Positions 24,741 to 34,264 are shown, counted from the first letter of the stretch. The stretch: 64,000 nt of DNA from QQVM01 sp964544885 (GCA_964544885.1 CAZJDX010000002.1:124001-188000), one strand, 5' to 3'. Numbers and translations: made by a program. Notes: generated by a model from the letters alone, not told the origin.

Positions 24741-25436
24741 TCAATTATTCTCTCTCTCAATTTCAATGCGCCTGATGCGTACTCTTATTTCAGTGATCCA
24801 TGCGGCCAGGAGGGCCCAGCCGATAATAGCCGGATAAAACACGGTTCTCATCCTGCTGTCAAGATCATAGGCGCCAAAACCCGGATTTCCACCATTGCCA
24901 GGGTGTAGTGAATCTGTCATACGGGGAAGGACCATGATGAAGACGATCATCAGTGTGAATGCGAAAATGGAATAGACAGCGGAGATCCTTGCGCGTTTAT
25001 GTGTGTCATCCATGGAATTGCGGAGTATGATGTAGGCAAGATAAACGAGCAATGCAGCTGCCGCGCCGTTAAGTTTCGCGTCATTCACCCACCAGGCACC
25101 CCAGGTGTATTTAGCCCAAATGCTTCCTGTCAATATACCTAATATACCGAGAAAGATACCGGTCTGTACACAACGTCCGGCCTTGGTATCATCATCAATT
25201 TCACTTTTCCTGAGATATCTGATACCATAGTACAATGATGCCATCATCATGATCAGCATGGCAAACCACATGGTAACATGAAAGTACAGGTTCCTGATCG
25301 TTTCGTGAAGGATAGGAAGTCTTGGAACTTCAGTCAGAAATCCGGCAATGATAGTGTAGAACAGAAGAATGACAGACATCCACTTCCACCATTGAAGTCT
25401 GACAGGGTATTTGTTTGTTGCACCCGGCTTTTCCAT
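24741..25436 (-). CDS. ccmC: Heme exporter/handling protein CcmC (CcsA family)
   Basis: A 231-residue protein with six predicted membrane helices that loads heme onto CcmE. The WWD-type signature reads KYTWGAWWVNDAKLNGAAA, and conserved His residues occur before it (RNLYFHVTMWFAM) and after it (TDSLHPGNGG). I start at the ATG 25434-25436 (MEKPGATN), one base beyond the ccmB stop; the frame also extends 15 codons upstream into ccmB. Directly followed by ccmD. Confidence 0.9.
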   Translation of the reverse strand: MEKPGATNKYPVRLQWWKWMSVILLFYTIIAGFLTEVPRLPILHETIRNLYFHVTMWFAMLIMMMASLYYGIRYLRKSEIDDDTKAGRCVQTGIFLGILGILTGSIWAKYTWGAWWVNDAKLNGAAAALLVYLAYIILRNSMDDTHKRARISAVYSIFAFTLMIVFIMVLPRMTDSLHPGNGGNPGFGAYDLDSRMRTVFYPAIIGWALLAAWITEIRVRIRRIEIERENN

Positions 25437-25437
25437 A

Positions 25438-26097
25438 TCACTCACGCCAAAGATAAGGAAACAATAAATAGGAGAGGGCAATTACTAAGGTGTTGAGGGC
25501 CAAAAGAATAATGATATATTGCTGGCTGACAGACCAGGCCAGTCCATCCATGGCATTCTTTGAAATCCGGATGATCGTAATCAGTAAAGGGATCAGAACA
25601 GGAAAACTCAGTACAGCCATCAATGTTGTATTACTTCCTGCACGAGATGCAATGGCGCTGACCATGGAGAGAACAGCAGAAAAGCCTGCCGTTCCGAGCA
25701 ACATGGAAAGGAGATACAAGGGGAAATCCTGAACAGGATTGCCTACAAAGAGGGAGTAAAAAGCAAGACTCAACATAGCCAGAAATAACATCAGTATCAT
25801 GCTGTAAACTGTCTTGGAAATAATGATTGAACGGGCATCTGCAAGTGTGTAGAAGTAAAGCATTCTGCCACGACTTTCCTGCATAAAACTTTTGGCTACA
25901 GCGTTAACACCGGCGAACAGGATAATGATCCAGAATAAAGCATTCCACGTAGGCGGATCTATTATCTGACGAAAAGAAAGATAGCATACAAAGACGGTTG
26001 AAACAACGTAAAGCATCAAGCCCTGGAATGCGAATTTCTGTTTCCATTCCTGGAGGATTTCCTTCCTGACGAGATACTTGATTTCGCGAAATATCAT
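25438..26097 (-). CDS. ccmB: Heme exporter protein CcmB
   Basis: A 219-residue protein with six membrane helices, the permease partner of the CcmA ATPase in system I. The N-terminal EIKYLVRKEILQEWKQKFAF and the central LYFYTLADARSIIISKTVYS fit the family, whose members start with a short cytoplasmic segment of this kind. The ATG at 26097 is chosen; an in-frame ATG 14 codons earlier at 26139 is possible and would leave 6 bp to the upstream nuclease gene. ccmA, its ATPase partner, is not in the neighbourhood. Confidence 0.88.
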   Translation of the reverse strand: MIFREIKYLVRKEILQEWKQKFAFQGLMLYVVSTVFVCYLSFRQIIDPPTWNALFWIIILFAGVNAVAKSFMQESRGRMLYFYTLADARSIIISKTVYSMILMLFLAMLSLAFYSLFVGNPVQDFPLYLLSMLLGTAGFSAVLSMVSAIASRAGSNTTLMAVLSFPVLIPLLITIIRISKNAMDGLAWSVSQQYIIILLALNTLVIALSYLLFPYLWRE

Positions 26098-26145
26098 TTG
26101 GATTATTGTGTCTTCCTGAACCCTTGCTTTATACTCCAATCAATT

Positions 26146-27549
26146 TCAGTTGATGTCCCACTTGCTGTTCATTTCAGGAATTTCAATTTTTTTGAATCCT
26201 GCTTCATGAAGTCTCTCTCTCCATTCAATCTGATCCTCATAATCTCCATGAACCAGAAATACTTTTTTTACCAGAGTTGGATCCTGGCAGCTCAGATAAT
26301 CCAGCATTTCACTGTAATCAGCATGGGCACTGAAGGAATTCAAGACTTCCACTCTTGCCTTCACGGTAAATGGTTTCCCAAAAATACTAACCTCTTTTTC
26401 GCCTGCGCTGAGTCTTCCGCCAAGACTGTCAGGACTGCAGTAACCTACAATCAGTATGGTGCTTCCTGCATTTTCAATATTATTCCGGATATGATGTTTC
26501 ACTCTTCCGGCTTCGGCCATACCTGATGCTGAAATGATAATCATGGGTTCCTTCATTTCATTTAGTCTCATGGAGTCTTCCGCCTTTTGTATGTAAAAAA
26601 GATTGTCGAATCCGAAAGGATTCGGGTCCTTCTCCATCGTTTTACGCATCTCGCTGTTAAAGCAGTCAGGATGCGCCTGCATAATAGAAGTTGCATTAAT
26701 TGCCAGGGGACTATCAACAAATACTTTTATGTTGGGTAGTTTCTTTGCGTTAGAAAGATTGTTCAGTGCATATACCACCTCTTGTGTCCTGCCAAGACTG
26801 AAGGCCGGAATGATCAGTTTCCCTTTATTTTTTACACAGGTTTGCGTGACTATGTCAAGTAGTTTTTGCTCCGTCTGTTCATAACCTTCATGAAGTCTGT
26901 TTCCATAGGTTGACTCACAGATCAGGTAATCCGCAGATGGAAAGGGTGCTGCTTTTCGAAGTATCTTATCATTCGGTCTGCCTATATCGCCGGTGAAAAA
27001 GAGCTTCCGTGTTTTTCCATTGTCAGTTATGCTCAGGTGAACACCCGCTGCTCCCAGTATGTGACCAGCATGCGTAAATTCAAGCACGATCCCTTTGTCA
27101 ACGGTATATGGCTTGTTAAACGGAATGGTATGAAAAAATTCCATGGCTTTAGTTACATCATCCTTTGTATAAATTGGTTTGAGGATGGATTTATGTTCCC
27201 TTTCTCTTTTCTTATTCAGATAGCTTATATCATATTCCTGGATGTGCGCCGAATCCAGGAGCATGATGGAACACAAATCACGGGTAGCCGCTGTACAAAT
27301 GATTTTTCCTGAGAAGCCCTGCTTCACCAGGTTTGGTATATTTCCGCTATGGTCAATATGAGCATGGGATAAAATAAGAAAATTCACCGAAGCAGGATCA
27401 AATCCAAAATGACGGTTCTGAGAATCCGTTTCCGATCCATGACCCTGGAAGAATCCGCAATCCAGCAGAATTGTTCTGCCGTCGCTAAGGGTGATCAGAT
27501 GCTTGCTGCCTGTAACTGTTCTGGCAGCCCCGTGAAAAGAAATTGTCAT
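26146..27549 (-). CDS. Metallo-beta-lactamase/beta-CASP RNA-processing exonuclease-like protein
   Basis: A 467-residue cytoplasmic protein of the beta-CASP ribonuclease group (YSH1/CPSF73-like). The metal-binding signature is SHAHIDHSGNIP near residue 58; further ligands are in THAGHILGA and FTGDIGR. The beta-CASP insert contains LIIPAFSLGRTQEVVY and ISASGMAEAGRVKHH, and the C-terminal RNA-metabolising motif is SFSAHADYSEMLDYL. Such enzymes cut or trim RNA; the targets here are unknown. It has the best promoter in the window (TTTG-N21-TATCTTTG) and is the first gene of the minus-strand array leading into ccmB. Confidence 0.92.
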   Translation of the reverse strand: MTISFHGAARTVTGSKHLITLSDGRTILLDCGFFQGHGSETDSQNRHFGFDPASVNFLILSHAHIDHSGNIPNLVKQGFSGKIICTAATRDLCSIMLLDSAHIQEYDISYLNKKREREHKSILKPIYTKDDVTKAMEFFHTIPFNKPYTVDKGIVLEFTHAGHILGAAGVHLSITDNGKTRKLFFTGDIGRPNDKILRKAAPFPSADYLICESTYGNRLHEGYEQTEQKLLDIVTQTCVKNKGKLIIPAFSLGRTQEVVYALNNLSNAKKLPNIKVFVDSPLAINATSIMQAHPDCFNSEMRKTMEKDPNPFGFDNLFYIQKAEDSMRLNEMKEPMIIISASGMAEAGRVKHHIRNNIENAGSTILIVGYCSPDSLGGRLSAGEKEVSIFGKPFTVKARVEVLNSFSAHADYSEMLDYLSCQDPTLVKKVFLVHGDYEDQIEWRERLHEAGFKKIEIPEMNSKWDIN

Positions 27550-27874
27550 GCGGTTCTTTTGTTTGTGGATCCGGATTCAAAGATATGAGTTTTCAATCAG
27601 GAGTATCAAATAGATGAATTTCAGCCATCCTTATCACCTTTTTACGCCCTTGATCGTTTTAATCTGTGGCGGGCATATCCGATGTCCACTATCTGTGGAT
27701 AATTATCCCTCAACACTAAGTGTTAGCGTGTAAAATTTGGCATGAATCTTAATGTCATGGATATGCTTTTTCCGGCAAAATCTTCCTTCACCGGACCAAG
27801 TTCTGGTTAAAGAATTCAGCCACAATACCTGAAACTGACTTTTAGAAGTGACCTAAATTCATCACCTTCGCCTT
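27550..27874. other. Intergenic spacer between the beta-CASP gene and bshB1
   Basis: This 325-bp divergent spacer holds the promoter of the beta-CASP gene at its left end (27578-27610). Just before bshB1 there is CACCTTCG ending 4 bp upstream of the ATG, a weak match to the -7 consensus with the same tight spacing seen at ruvX. I see no open frame of note, no tRNA and no repeat in the remaining bases. Confidence 0.6.
27578..27610 (-). promoter_or_regulatory. Bacteroidota-type promoter of the beta-CASP/ccm array
   Basis: On the minus strand TTTG (27607-27610), a 21-bp spacer and TATCTTTG (27578-27585) match the -33/-7 consensus in sequence and spacing. The element ends 28 bp before the start codon at 27549. 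Confidence 0.75.
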
Positions 27875-28597
27875 ATGATTAAATTGGATATTCTCGCATT
27901 CAGTGCTCATCCGGATGATGTTGAACTTACCTGCTCCGGAACCATTCTGCTTCATACAAAAGCTGGCTCAAGGGTTGGCATTGTTGATCTAAGCAGAGGT
28001 GAATTGGGGACACGAGGGAATGAAGAATTGAGAAAGGAGGAAGCTGCGAAGGCATCAGCCATTCTGGGGCTAACAATTCGGGAAAATCTGAATCTGCCGG
28101 ACGGCTTCATCCAGAATGACAGACAGAGCAGGATGGCTGTGGTCGGTATGATAAGGAAGTTCCGTCCGGAGATTATACTTTCTAATGCAATAAGCGACAG
28201 ACACCCGGATCATGCAGCAGCGGCAAAACTGGTCTCTGATTCGGTTTTTTTATCCGGACTTATAAAAGTTCAGACAAAGGATGATGATGGTGTGCTACAA
28301 AGTGCATGGAAGCCGCGTGCCGTGTATCATTATATACAAGACAGATATATCAAACCTGATTTTGTTATCGATGTCACTTCGGTTTGGGAGGAGAGAATGA
28401 AATCTGTTTTTGCCTTCTCATCTCAATTTTACAGTCCGGATTCGGATGAGCCTGAAACACCTATTTCTTCAAAGGATTTTATCGATTTCCTTAATGCACG
28501 GGCAAGGGAATTTGGCAGGCCGGCCGGCGTAAGTTATGCCGAAGGATTTACAGTTGAACGTACTCCGCTTTTAAAAGACCTCTTCGCCATTTACTGA
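27875..28597 (+). CDS. bshB1: Bacillithiol biosynthesis deacetylase BshB1
   Basis: Deacetylates GlcNAc-malate to GlcN-malate in bacillithiol synthesis, the low-molecular-weight thiol made by many Bacteroidota. The 240-residue PIG-L/LmbE-fold protein shows the zinc motif FSAHPDDVELTCSG at the N-terminus, the SRGELGTRGNEELRKEEA loop, NLPDGFI, and SDRHPDHAAAAKLV with the third ligand. The C-terminal RAREFGRPAGVSYAEGF is typical of BshB1. bshA and bshC are not in the window. Single gene, ended by a bidirectional terminator. Confidence 0.95.
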   Translation: MIKLDILAFSAHPDDVELTCSGTILLHTKAGSRVGIVDLSRGELGTRGNEELRKEEAAKASAILGLTIRENLNLPDGFIQNDRQSRMAVVGMIRKFRPEIILSNAISDRHPDHAAAAKLVSDSVFLSGLIKVQTKDDDGVLQSAWKPRAVYHYIQDRYIKPDFVIDVTSVWEERMKSVFAFSSQFYSPDSDEPETPISSKDFIDFLNARAREFGRPAGVSYAEGFTVERTPLLKDLFAIY

Positions 28598-28667
28598 TTC
28601 CCAAGTTCCACGTCTCACTACAGTAGATTTCCTGTCGGATGCGCTGGCCGGAGATAAAATTGGTAAT

Positions 28668-28707
28668 AAAAAAAGGTTGTCTTTTTGAAAAGACAACCTT
28701 GTTTTTT
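28668..28707. terminator. Bidirectional intrinsic terminator between bshB1 and the second T9SS gene
   Basis: A 12-bp perfect stem (28673-28684 with 28689-28700) with a TTGA loop is followed by G and six T on plus and by a run of T on minus (A at 28668-28674). It serves the two convergent genes. Confidence 0.9.
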
Positions 28708-28722
28708 GGAAATGTACAATTC

Positions 28723-30726
28723 TTACTGTACGATCATTTGTTTTGTGATCTTCTGACCTTGAGTCTGTACTGTATAGAAATAAATTCCGTCATTCCATTT
28801 TGATGTGTTCAGTTGAATGGTGTGAATTCCGCTGGCTGCATTGGTTCTGGTTTCTGAGTAGATTACTCTTCCAATCAGGTCAGTAACCTGGATGCTGATG
28901 TCTGAATTTTTGTTGATACTGATATCAAATGCTGTCGCTCCCCGTGATGGATTTGGGAAGTTCTGCGAAACAGAAACATTTTCAGTGCGATCCACTTTCG
29001 GAACACTTACGGTGGCAGATTCTATTTTCACGAATACAATGTCGTTTGCAACCGTATTATTGGCTGCATCGCAGGTCTCGGTGCTGAGACTGTTTCCTGG
29101 TGCCGGGTCACGCTGATAAAGTACATAAACCCAGTTGTCAACATGGCGGGCCACTGAAGCATATGCGCATTCCTGAAGTTCGCCATCACCACCCATGGCC
29201 TGAGGTAAAACAAGGTCCATTGGATAAGTCCAGGTCTGTCCATTGTCCGGAGAAGTGATGATATATACATGGGTATGCATCTGATGCCATATAGCCGTAT
29301 CAGCGGCCTCATTCAATGCCATATAAGTAACATACATGGTGCCTGCAGCATCGATACCAGCTGATGGTCTGCTGGTCAGACTGAATCCGTATCGTCCGTA
29401 TGGGCGTGCACAGGTTTCGTCCTGAGGGAAGTCAAGCGTTCCGTTTCCGTTATAGTCCTGTGAAGCGGCGATCTGAACATAGGCATCAGGAGCCATGGTC
29501 TCATTCCAGTAGAAGAGTCCATCAGTAAGATTTGCGCTGAGGAATCCAACGTCATGAGTGGTATCTCTCCACCATTCTGAAGAGCCGAACCATACATGAG
29601 CCATTCCGTTATGATCGAGCATTACATGCGGATCACCGGAGGAAGTGAATAAAGTATCATAGATCCCATCTCCGTCAACATCAGTGAGCATGGAGTCGAA
29701 ATTAAAGAAAGGGATAGGCATGGTAACGATAATGGTCTTGGTCCAGGTCGCTCCGCCATCAGTTGATTTAAGGAGTCCGAGATCGGTTCCAAGGTCCCCG
29801 TATACTATAGCTACATTATTTCCGCGTGCATCAATACTGTAATTGTCGGCACCAAAGCCATCATAATAATTAGAATCTATCTCGTTGATGATAGAACGTA
29901 AGATAGGGAATGTCTGACCTCCATCAACTGATCTTGAAAAGAGAATCGGACCATCCTGACCATAAAGAGGTACCGGAGGATCCTGAACACCTGTACCTTG
30001 TACGATTACATAAACTGTATCTCCGGAACCGGCCATTTTTGCCCAGGTATCATTGTTAGGTGCGGTACCCAGTGCGTTCAGTTGCTGGGTCCAGGCGCCT
30101 GTTCCTTTGGTAGGACGGGAATTCATCAGCAGACGCATAAAACCAGTGGTGGAAGAATGTCCGACTGTCATTTCTCTTCCGGATGGTGTCACATAAATAT
30201 TGGTGAATCCTGTACGGTAAGCGCCTTCAGTTCTTGTCTGTGGAAAGTCTCCTCCGGGACCGTCCGGAGAAAAGTACCAGTGACTGGTATAAGGTGCAAT
30301 AGGCGGGTTGGGATCATAATAATTGTAACCAGTACCACGCTGAGGAAAATCTACCGTCGCGTTCGGTGAGAATGTCCATGCGGCTGAAATAGATCCGTCA
30401 TTATTTCTGACGAGACGGTTGCTCACGGAATTGTTGGTTTGCAGATCATAGTATGTGAAGCCAATGATCTCTTCTTCCATGATGGTGGTGGAAACGCGAT
30501 TGTTCCTGCTCCCTGAAGGTGCGGCCGAACTTCTTGCCTGTGAGTTGTTGAGAGGTGCCTGATTGTCAATTCTGAATGCATCTTTATGCGAGGTGATCGC
30601 ATTCTTTCTGACATGGGCAGGAATCTCAGCTTGCTGGAACCCGACGGGCAGTCTTTTTTCTATCTGTTGTGCGCCAGCGGAAATACCGATACCGGCTGAC
30701 AGGCAGATTAGTAAAATTTTTTTCAT
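28723..30726 (-). CDS. Large secreted beta-propeller-like protein with T9SS type A sorting domain
   Basis: A 667-residue protein with a signal peptide ending near ISAGAQ. The main body (about 90-560) has sialidase-like Asp-box turns (SVDGGQTFPIL, STDGGATWTKT, SPDNGQTWTYP) and two calcium-loop-like sequences (DVDGDGIYDTLF, DYNGNGTLDFPQD). The last 80 residues are a type A sorting domain (VSQNFPNPSRGATAFDI, LIGRVIYSETR, NDGIYFYTVQTQG, ending KQMIVQ), marking it for T9SS export. Catalytic sialidase residues cannot be recognised, so it is more likely a binding or structural propeller. It has its own promoter and terminator. Confidence 0.85.
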   Translation of the reverse strand: MKKILLICLSAGIGISAGAQQIEKRLPVGFQQAEIPAHVRKNAITSHKDAFRIDNQAPLNNSQARSSAAPSGSRNNRVSTTIMEEEIIGFTYYDLQTNNSVSNRLVRNNDGSISAAWTFSPNATVDFPQRGTGYNYYDPNPPIAPYTSHWYFSPDGPGGDFPQTRTEGAYRTGFTNIYVTPSGREMTVGHSSTTGFMRLLMNSRPTKGTGAWTQQLNALGTAPNNDTWAKMAGSGDTVYVIVQGTGVQDPPVPLYGQDGPILFSRSVDGGQTFPILRSIINEIDSNYYDGFGADNYSIDARGNNVAIVYGDLGTDLGLLKSTDGGATWTKTIIVTMPIPFFNFDSMLTDVDGDGIYDTLFTSSGDPHVMLDHNGMAHVWFGSSEWWRDTTHDVGFLSANLTDGLFYWNETMAPDAYVQIAASQDYNGNGTLDFPQDETCARPYGRYGFSLTSRPSAGIDAAGTMYVTYMALNEAADTAIWHQMHTHVYIITSPDNGQTWTYPMDLVLPQAMGGDGELQECAYASVARHVDNWVYVLYQRDPAPGNSLSTETCDAANNTVANDIVFVKIESATVSVPKVDRTENVSVSQNFPNPSRGATAFDISINKNSDISIQVTDLIGRVIYSETRTNAASGIHTIQLNTSKWNDGIYFYTVQTQGQKITKQMIVQ

Positions 30727-30784
30727 CTGATTGATTTGATTTTAGTTAGACAATAAATATTTGGTTGGATTTTTTTCTTGATCA

Positions 30785-30814
30785 CAAATTTAGTGAAAGT
30801 TGGGGAATATCAAA
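30785..30814 (-). promoter_or_regulatory. Promoter of the second T9SS gene
   Basis: On the minus strand TTTG (30811-30814), 18 bp and TAAATTTG (30785-30792) match the -33/-7 consensus. The -7 element is 58 bp from the ATG at 30726, leaving a leader of about 50 nt. Confidence 0.7.
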
Positions 30815-30821
30815 GAAACAG

Positions 30822-30851
30822 TACCCTGATTTTGCTCTCAAAATCAGGGTA
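30822..30851 (-). terminator. 13-bp perfect hairpin downstream of the glycosyltransferase gene
   Basis: TACCCTGATTTTG (30822-30834) pairs perfectly with 30839-30851 around a CTCT loop, 62 bp after the glycosyltransferase stop. There is no T-run on the minus strand, so termination may be inefficient or factor-dependent. It ends 7 bp from the -33 box of the next promoter. Confidence 0.5.
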
Positions 30852-30912
30852 TTCTGTCATTATTCTGTAAGAAAAACGGAATGTCTCCGGAATTCTTCAC
30901 CCAGAGGGCAAA

Positions 30913-32070
30913 TCAACGTATCCCGTATATCTCGGAAATCTTTTTGCCGACGTGTGCAGCGCTGAACTTTTCGATCATTTCCTCCCTTAGCTTTTCCGGA
31001 GGATAGTTTTTCATTTCTTTGGTCATCCGCAGAATTGCCTCGCAAAGCGCCTGATCGTCATCCACAGGTATAAGTATGCCGTTATGTTCATTTATGAATT
31101 CTTCCGGACCTCCGCAACGGGTCGCAATCACAGGCTTGCCACAACTAAGCGCTTCAGCGCAGATGAGAGAAAAGGTTTCGAACCGGCTGTTCATTACCAG
31201 AAAATCGCATTGCCAGATTGCTGTGTATACCTCTTCATTGCTTTTTAGTCCGTCGAATGTTACCAGCGCCCCAATCAGACCCAGTGATTTTGACAATTCT
31301 TTCAAAGCCTTTTCATCCTTTCCATGACCAATAATCCGCAAGCGCAACCGCGATTCAACTTTGAGGGCGCTACTGAATGCCTTCAACACACCGCTCAGGT
31401 TCTTTATCTCATCAATCAGGTCTGCTACAACGAGTATACGGATCTCTTCCGTTTGAATTCTGGCTACAGGTTTTGATATCTCAATGATATTCGGAATGAT
31501 GTTTATATCTGCACTGAATCCGCATTGTATCATGGATTTTTTTAAAAATGCCGATACTGTAGTACGGATATTCGCCTGTCGCCATACATATCTGCAGAGC
31601 CAGCGATAGATAAAATTTTTCTGTTTGAATTTTCCTGTTGCATAACCCGACCATTGTTCGCTCAGCATTAGCTTTGTATTGTTCAGTCTGCAATAACACA
31701 GAGCCAGTATTGCCGGCCTCAACAGAATATAAGCCTGGAGGAGGGAGGGTTTTCCGTGTTGTTCAAGGATATGCTTCAGGGATTTTCTCCATGCTGAAGT
31801 ATAGCGAAATGCATTTCTTACAGTGGAAAGAGGTCCTTGGCATCTTTTGTAATACATCCGGTATTCAATCAGACCGGGATAAACCTCGGTTTCCATTCTG
31901 AAATTCTGATCTGAGTCACTCTGATCAAAATGGGCTGACCAGATTACCATCTTTTGGTAGCCGGAAGCGGCCATTGCCTGCTTGCGGATAAATACTCCAA
32001 ACTGAGGATCCTGATCAAATGGATACCATTTACTCAGCATGAGGACATAAGGTAAGTTACCGGCTGTCAA
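30913..32070 (-). CDS. Glycosyltransferase family 4 (GT-B fold)
   Basis: A 385-residue retaining glycosyltransferase. The N-terminal strand-loop LPYVLMLSKWYPFDQDPQFG is typical of GT4 enzymes; the C-terminal half shows RILVVADLIDEIKNLSG, LRIIGHGKDEK and the donor-binding EALSCGKPVIATRCGGPEE with the EX7E pattern. It uses a nucleotide sugar of unknown identity. The start is a TTG at 32068-32070: the first ATG (32040) would cut into the first beta strand. It lies 31 bp downstream of copA; a weak -7-like TACATTTA is in the gap. Confidence 0.88.
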   Translation of the reverse strand: MTAGNLPYVLMLSKWYPFDQDPQFGVFIRKQAMAASGYQKMVIWSAHFDQSDSDQNFRMETEVYPGLIEYRMYYKRCQGPLSTVRNAFRYTSAWRKSLKHILEQHGKPSLLQAYILLRPAILALCYCRLNNTKLMLSEQWSGYATGKFKQKNFIYRWLCRYVWRQANIRTTVSAFLKKSMIQCGFSADINIIPNIIEISKPVARIQTEEIRILVVADLIDEIKNLSGVLKAFSSALKVESRLRLRIIGHGKDEKALKELSKSLGLIGALVTFDGLKSNEEVYTAIWQCDFLVMNSRFETFSLICAEALSCGKPVIATRCGGPEEFINEHNGILIPVDDDQALCEAILRMTKEMKNYPPEKLREEMIEKFSAAHVGKKISEIYGIR

Positions 32071-32101
32071 GACTTGTTGGTTGTGCTGTAAATGTAAAAA
32101 A

Positions 32102-34264
32102 TCAGTTGATCTTCCTGTATTTCAGTCTGACCGAATTACCAATAACCACCAGATCCGAAAAAGCCATGGATAAAGCTCCTATCATTGGATTGAGAAATCC
32201 GGCGGCTGCAACAGGAATAGTAATGACATTATAGAAGAATGCCCAGAACAGATTTTGTCTGATGGTCTGATAGGTTGCTTTTCCGATTTTCATCGCTTTC
32301 AGTAAAATGCCAAGATCATGTTGTCCCAGCAAGACAACTTGCGCACTCTGGATGGCAACCTGTGTCGCATTACTGAGGGAGATTCCGATATTGGCTTTTG
32401 CCAGTGCAGGTGCATCATTGATACCGTCTCCTACCATAGCCGTTGGAGCTTCACTTGACAGAGCCTTGATACGTTCGAGTTTCATAGCTGGCAGCTGTTC
32501 GCTGTAGTATTCATCTATACCTGTTTCTTTCGCAACCTGCTCACAAATCTCTTCCCTGTCTCCGCTGACCATGATCACCCTCATTCCTGAATTCTTCAGT
32601 TCTCTGATGGTCTCCTTTGCGCCTTTTTTTATTTCATCCCCAAGATCTACCCATGCGATCAGTGTATTGTTCTCCAAAACGTAAAGTGAATGCGAGCTGT
32701 CCTCATGAAAATGTTTTACCATTCTGAAAGAGCCGGCGCTGTATAAATTACCTTCCGTGTCCGTCGCATTAATTCCGATACCTTTGTCTTCACTGATCTC
32801 CTTCCATTTTACCACGGCGGATAGATCAACTTCCTTTTTCAACTCTTCTCTCAGGGAAACCGCAATCGGGTGGGAGGAATGTAGCTCAAGTGAATATAAG
32901 ATGGTTTTAATCCTCCGGAGATCACCCTTAACAGCATGAATATTCCTGATCCTGAACCTGCCGGTGCTGAGTGTTCCTGTTTTGTCAAAGACTATATTCT
33001 TAAGGTGTGAAAAATTTTCCAGTGTCTGACCACCTTTGATAAGAATACCTTGTTTCGCTGCCCTTCCCAGTCCTACCATCACTGCAGTTGGAGTCGCAAG
33101 TCCCATTGCGCAAGGGCAAGAGACAACCAGCACGGCAATGGCATTCATGATTGCCTTTTGGGCAGGTATATCGAAGACGAAATAACAGACGAGAAATGTG
33201 ATGGCGCTGACAGCGATAACCACAGGAACAAAAATGGCGCTTATCCTGTCTCCAAGTTTTTGTATTTCAGGCTTGCTTTGTTGAGCATTCTTCACCAATT
33301 CTATTATCCTGGCAAGCGTCGTCTCACTGCCAACTTTTTCGGCGACCATCCTGAAGCTTCCGGATTCAACCATGGTGCTGCCGATGAGCTGATCACCTTC
33401 CTCCCTGTATACCGGCATGCTCTCTCCTGTTATCACAGCTTCATTTACTGAAGCTTTTCCTTTGATCAACTTTCCGTCAACGGGTATCCTGTCTCCGGTA
33501 TTTACCTGCAGCAGATCGCCGGGTACGATCTCTGTAATGCTGGTTTCAATGATCTCAGCTTTTCCGTCAACTTCTATGATTTTCTTTGCCGTATCTGCCT
33601 GGAGTTTATGCAAACTCCTGATGGCGGAAGTGGTCTGCCTGACGGATCTTTGTTCAATCAGATTACCCAGCAGTACCAGCGTGATGATACTGGCAGCAGT
33701 TTCAAAAAAGAGATACCTGTGTACATCCGGTTTGGAGCCGTGCATAATCATTCCCGCCAGACTGTAAACAAATGCCGCAGTGGATCCAATACTGATGAGT
33801 ACATCCATGTTTGGCAAGCCGGCTCTTGTTGAATTCCAGGCGCTTTTACCGAAGTGCGACCAACCGATGAACATGACCGGAAGGCACAGGAAGAGTTGAA
33901 AAAATGCATTGTGCAGAATGTCCAGTGAAAGGAACATGTGCAGCAGCAAGGGAAAGGTGAAGATGGCGGACCATATAAATTTTATCCGGGTGGATGAAGA
34001 AACACGTATCGCGTTTTCGGTAAGCGTGGTTCCTGTTTGAAGGGTGTCTGATCTCCGGATGACATGATAACCCAGTTCTTCAATTTTTTCTACCGCCGTG
34101 TCAACCGAACCATTACCAATAATTTCAAAGCTTACTTCACCGCTGATGAAATTAACGTTCACTTTATCAAATCCATTTTTTACCAGCGACCTGCTGATGG
34201 TTTGCGCGCAGTTTGCGCAGTCCATTCCTTCAACCTGTAAGAGAACCATATTGTCTTGTTGCAT
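32102..34264 (-). CDS. copA: Copper-translocating P1B-type ATPase
   Basis: A 720-residue P1B ATPase that exports Cu+ from the cytoplasm using ATP. It has one N-terminal HMA metal-binding domain (GMDCANC, Cys16 and Cys19), eight membrane helices with the transport motif SCPCAMGLATPTAVMVG, the A-domain TGES, the phosphorylation motif DKTGTLS, the nucleotide-binding HP dipeptide in SSHPIA, and GDGINDAPALAKANIG. CPC plus a CxxC HMA indicates Cu+ or Ag+. I start at ATG 34264; the frame extends upstream across the tRNA-His gene and its terminator, which rules out the longer form. No cue or csoR-like regulator is adjacent. Confidence 0.95.
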   Translation of the reverse strand: MQQDNMVLLQVEGMDCANCAQTISRSLVKNGFDKVNVNFISGEVSFEIIGNGSVDTAVEKIEELGYHVIRRSDTLQTGTTLTENAIRVSSSTRIKFIWSAIFTFPLLLHMFLSLDILHNAFFQLFLCLPVMFIGWSHFGKSAWNSTRAGLPNMDVLISIGSTAAFVYSLAGMIMHGSKPDVHRYLFFETAASIITLVLLGNLIEQRSVRQTTSAIRSLHKLQADTAKKIIEVDGKAEIIETSITEIVPGDLLQVNTGDRIPVDGKLIKGKASVNEAVITGESMPVYREEGDQLIGSTMVESGSFRMVAEKVGSETTLARIIELVKNAQQSKPEIQKLGDRISAIFVPVVIAVSAITFLVCYFVFDIPAQKAIMNAIAVLVVSCPCAMGLATPTAVMVGLGRAAKQGILIKGGQTLENFSHLKNIVFDKTGTLSTGRFRIRNIHAVKGDLRRIKTILYSLELHSSHPIAVSLREELKKEVDLSAVVKWKEISEDKGIGINATDTEGNLYSAGSFRMVKHFHEDSSHSLYVLENNTLIAWVDLGDEIKKGAKETIRELKNSGMRVIMVSGDREEICEQVAKETGIDEYYSEQLPAMKLERIKALSSEAPTAMVGDGINDAPALAKANIGISLSNATQVAIQSAQVVLLGQHDLGILLKAMKIGKATYQTIRQNLFWAFFYNVITIPVAAAGFLNPMIGALSMAFSDLVVIGNSVRLKYRKIN

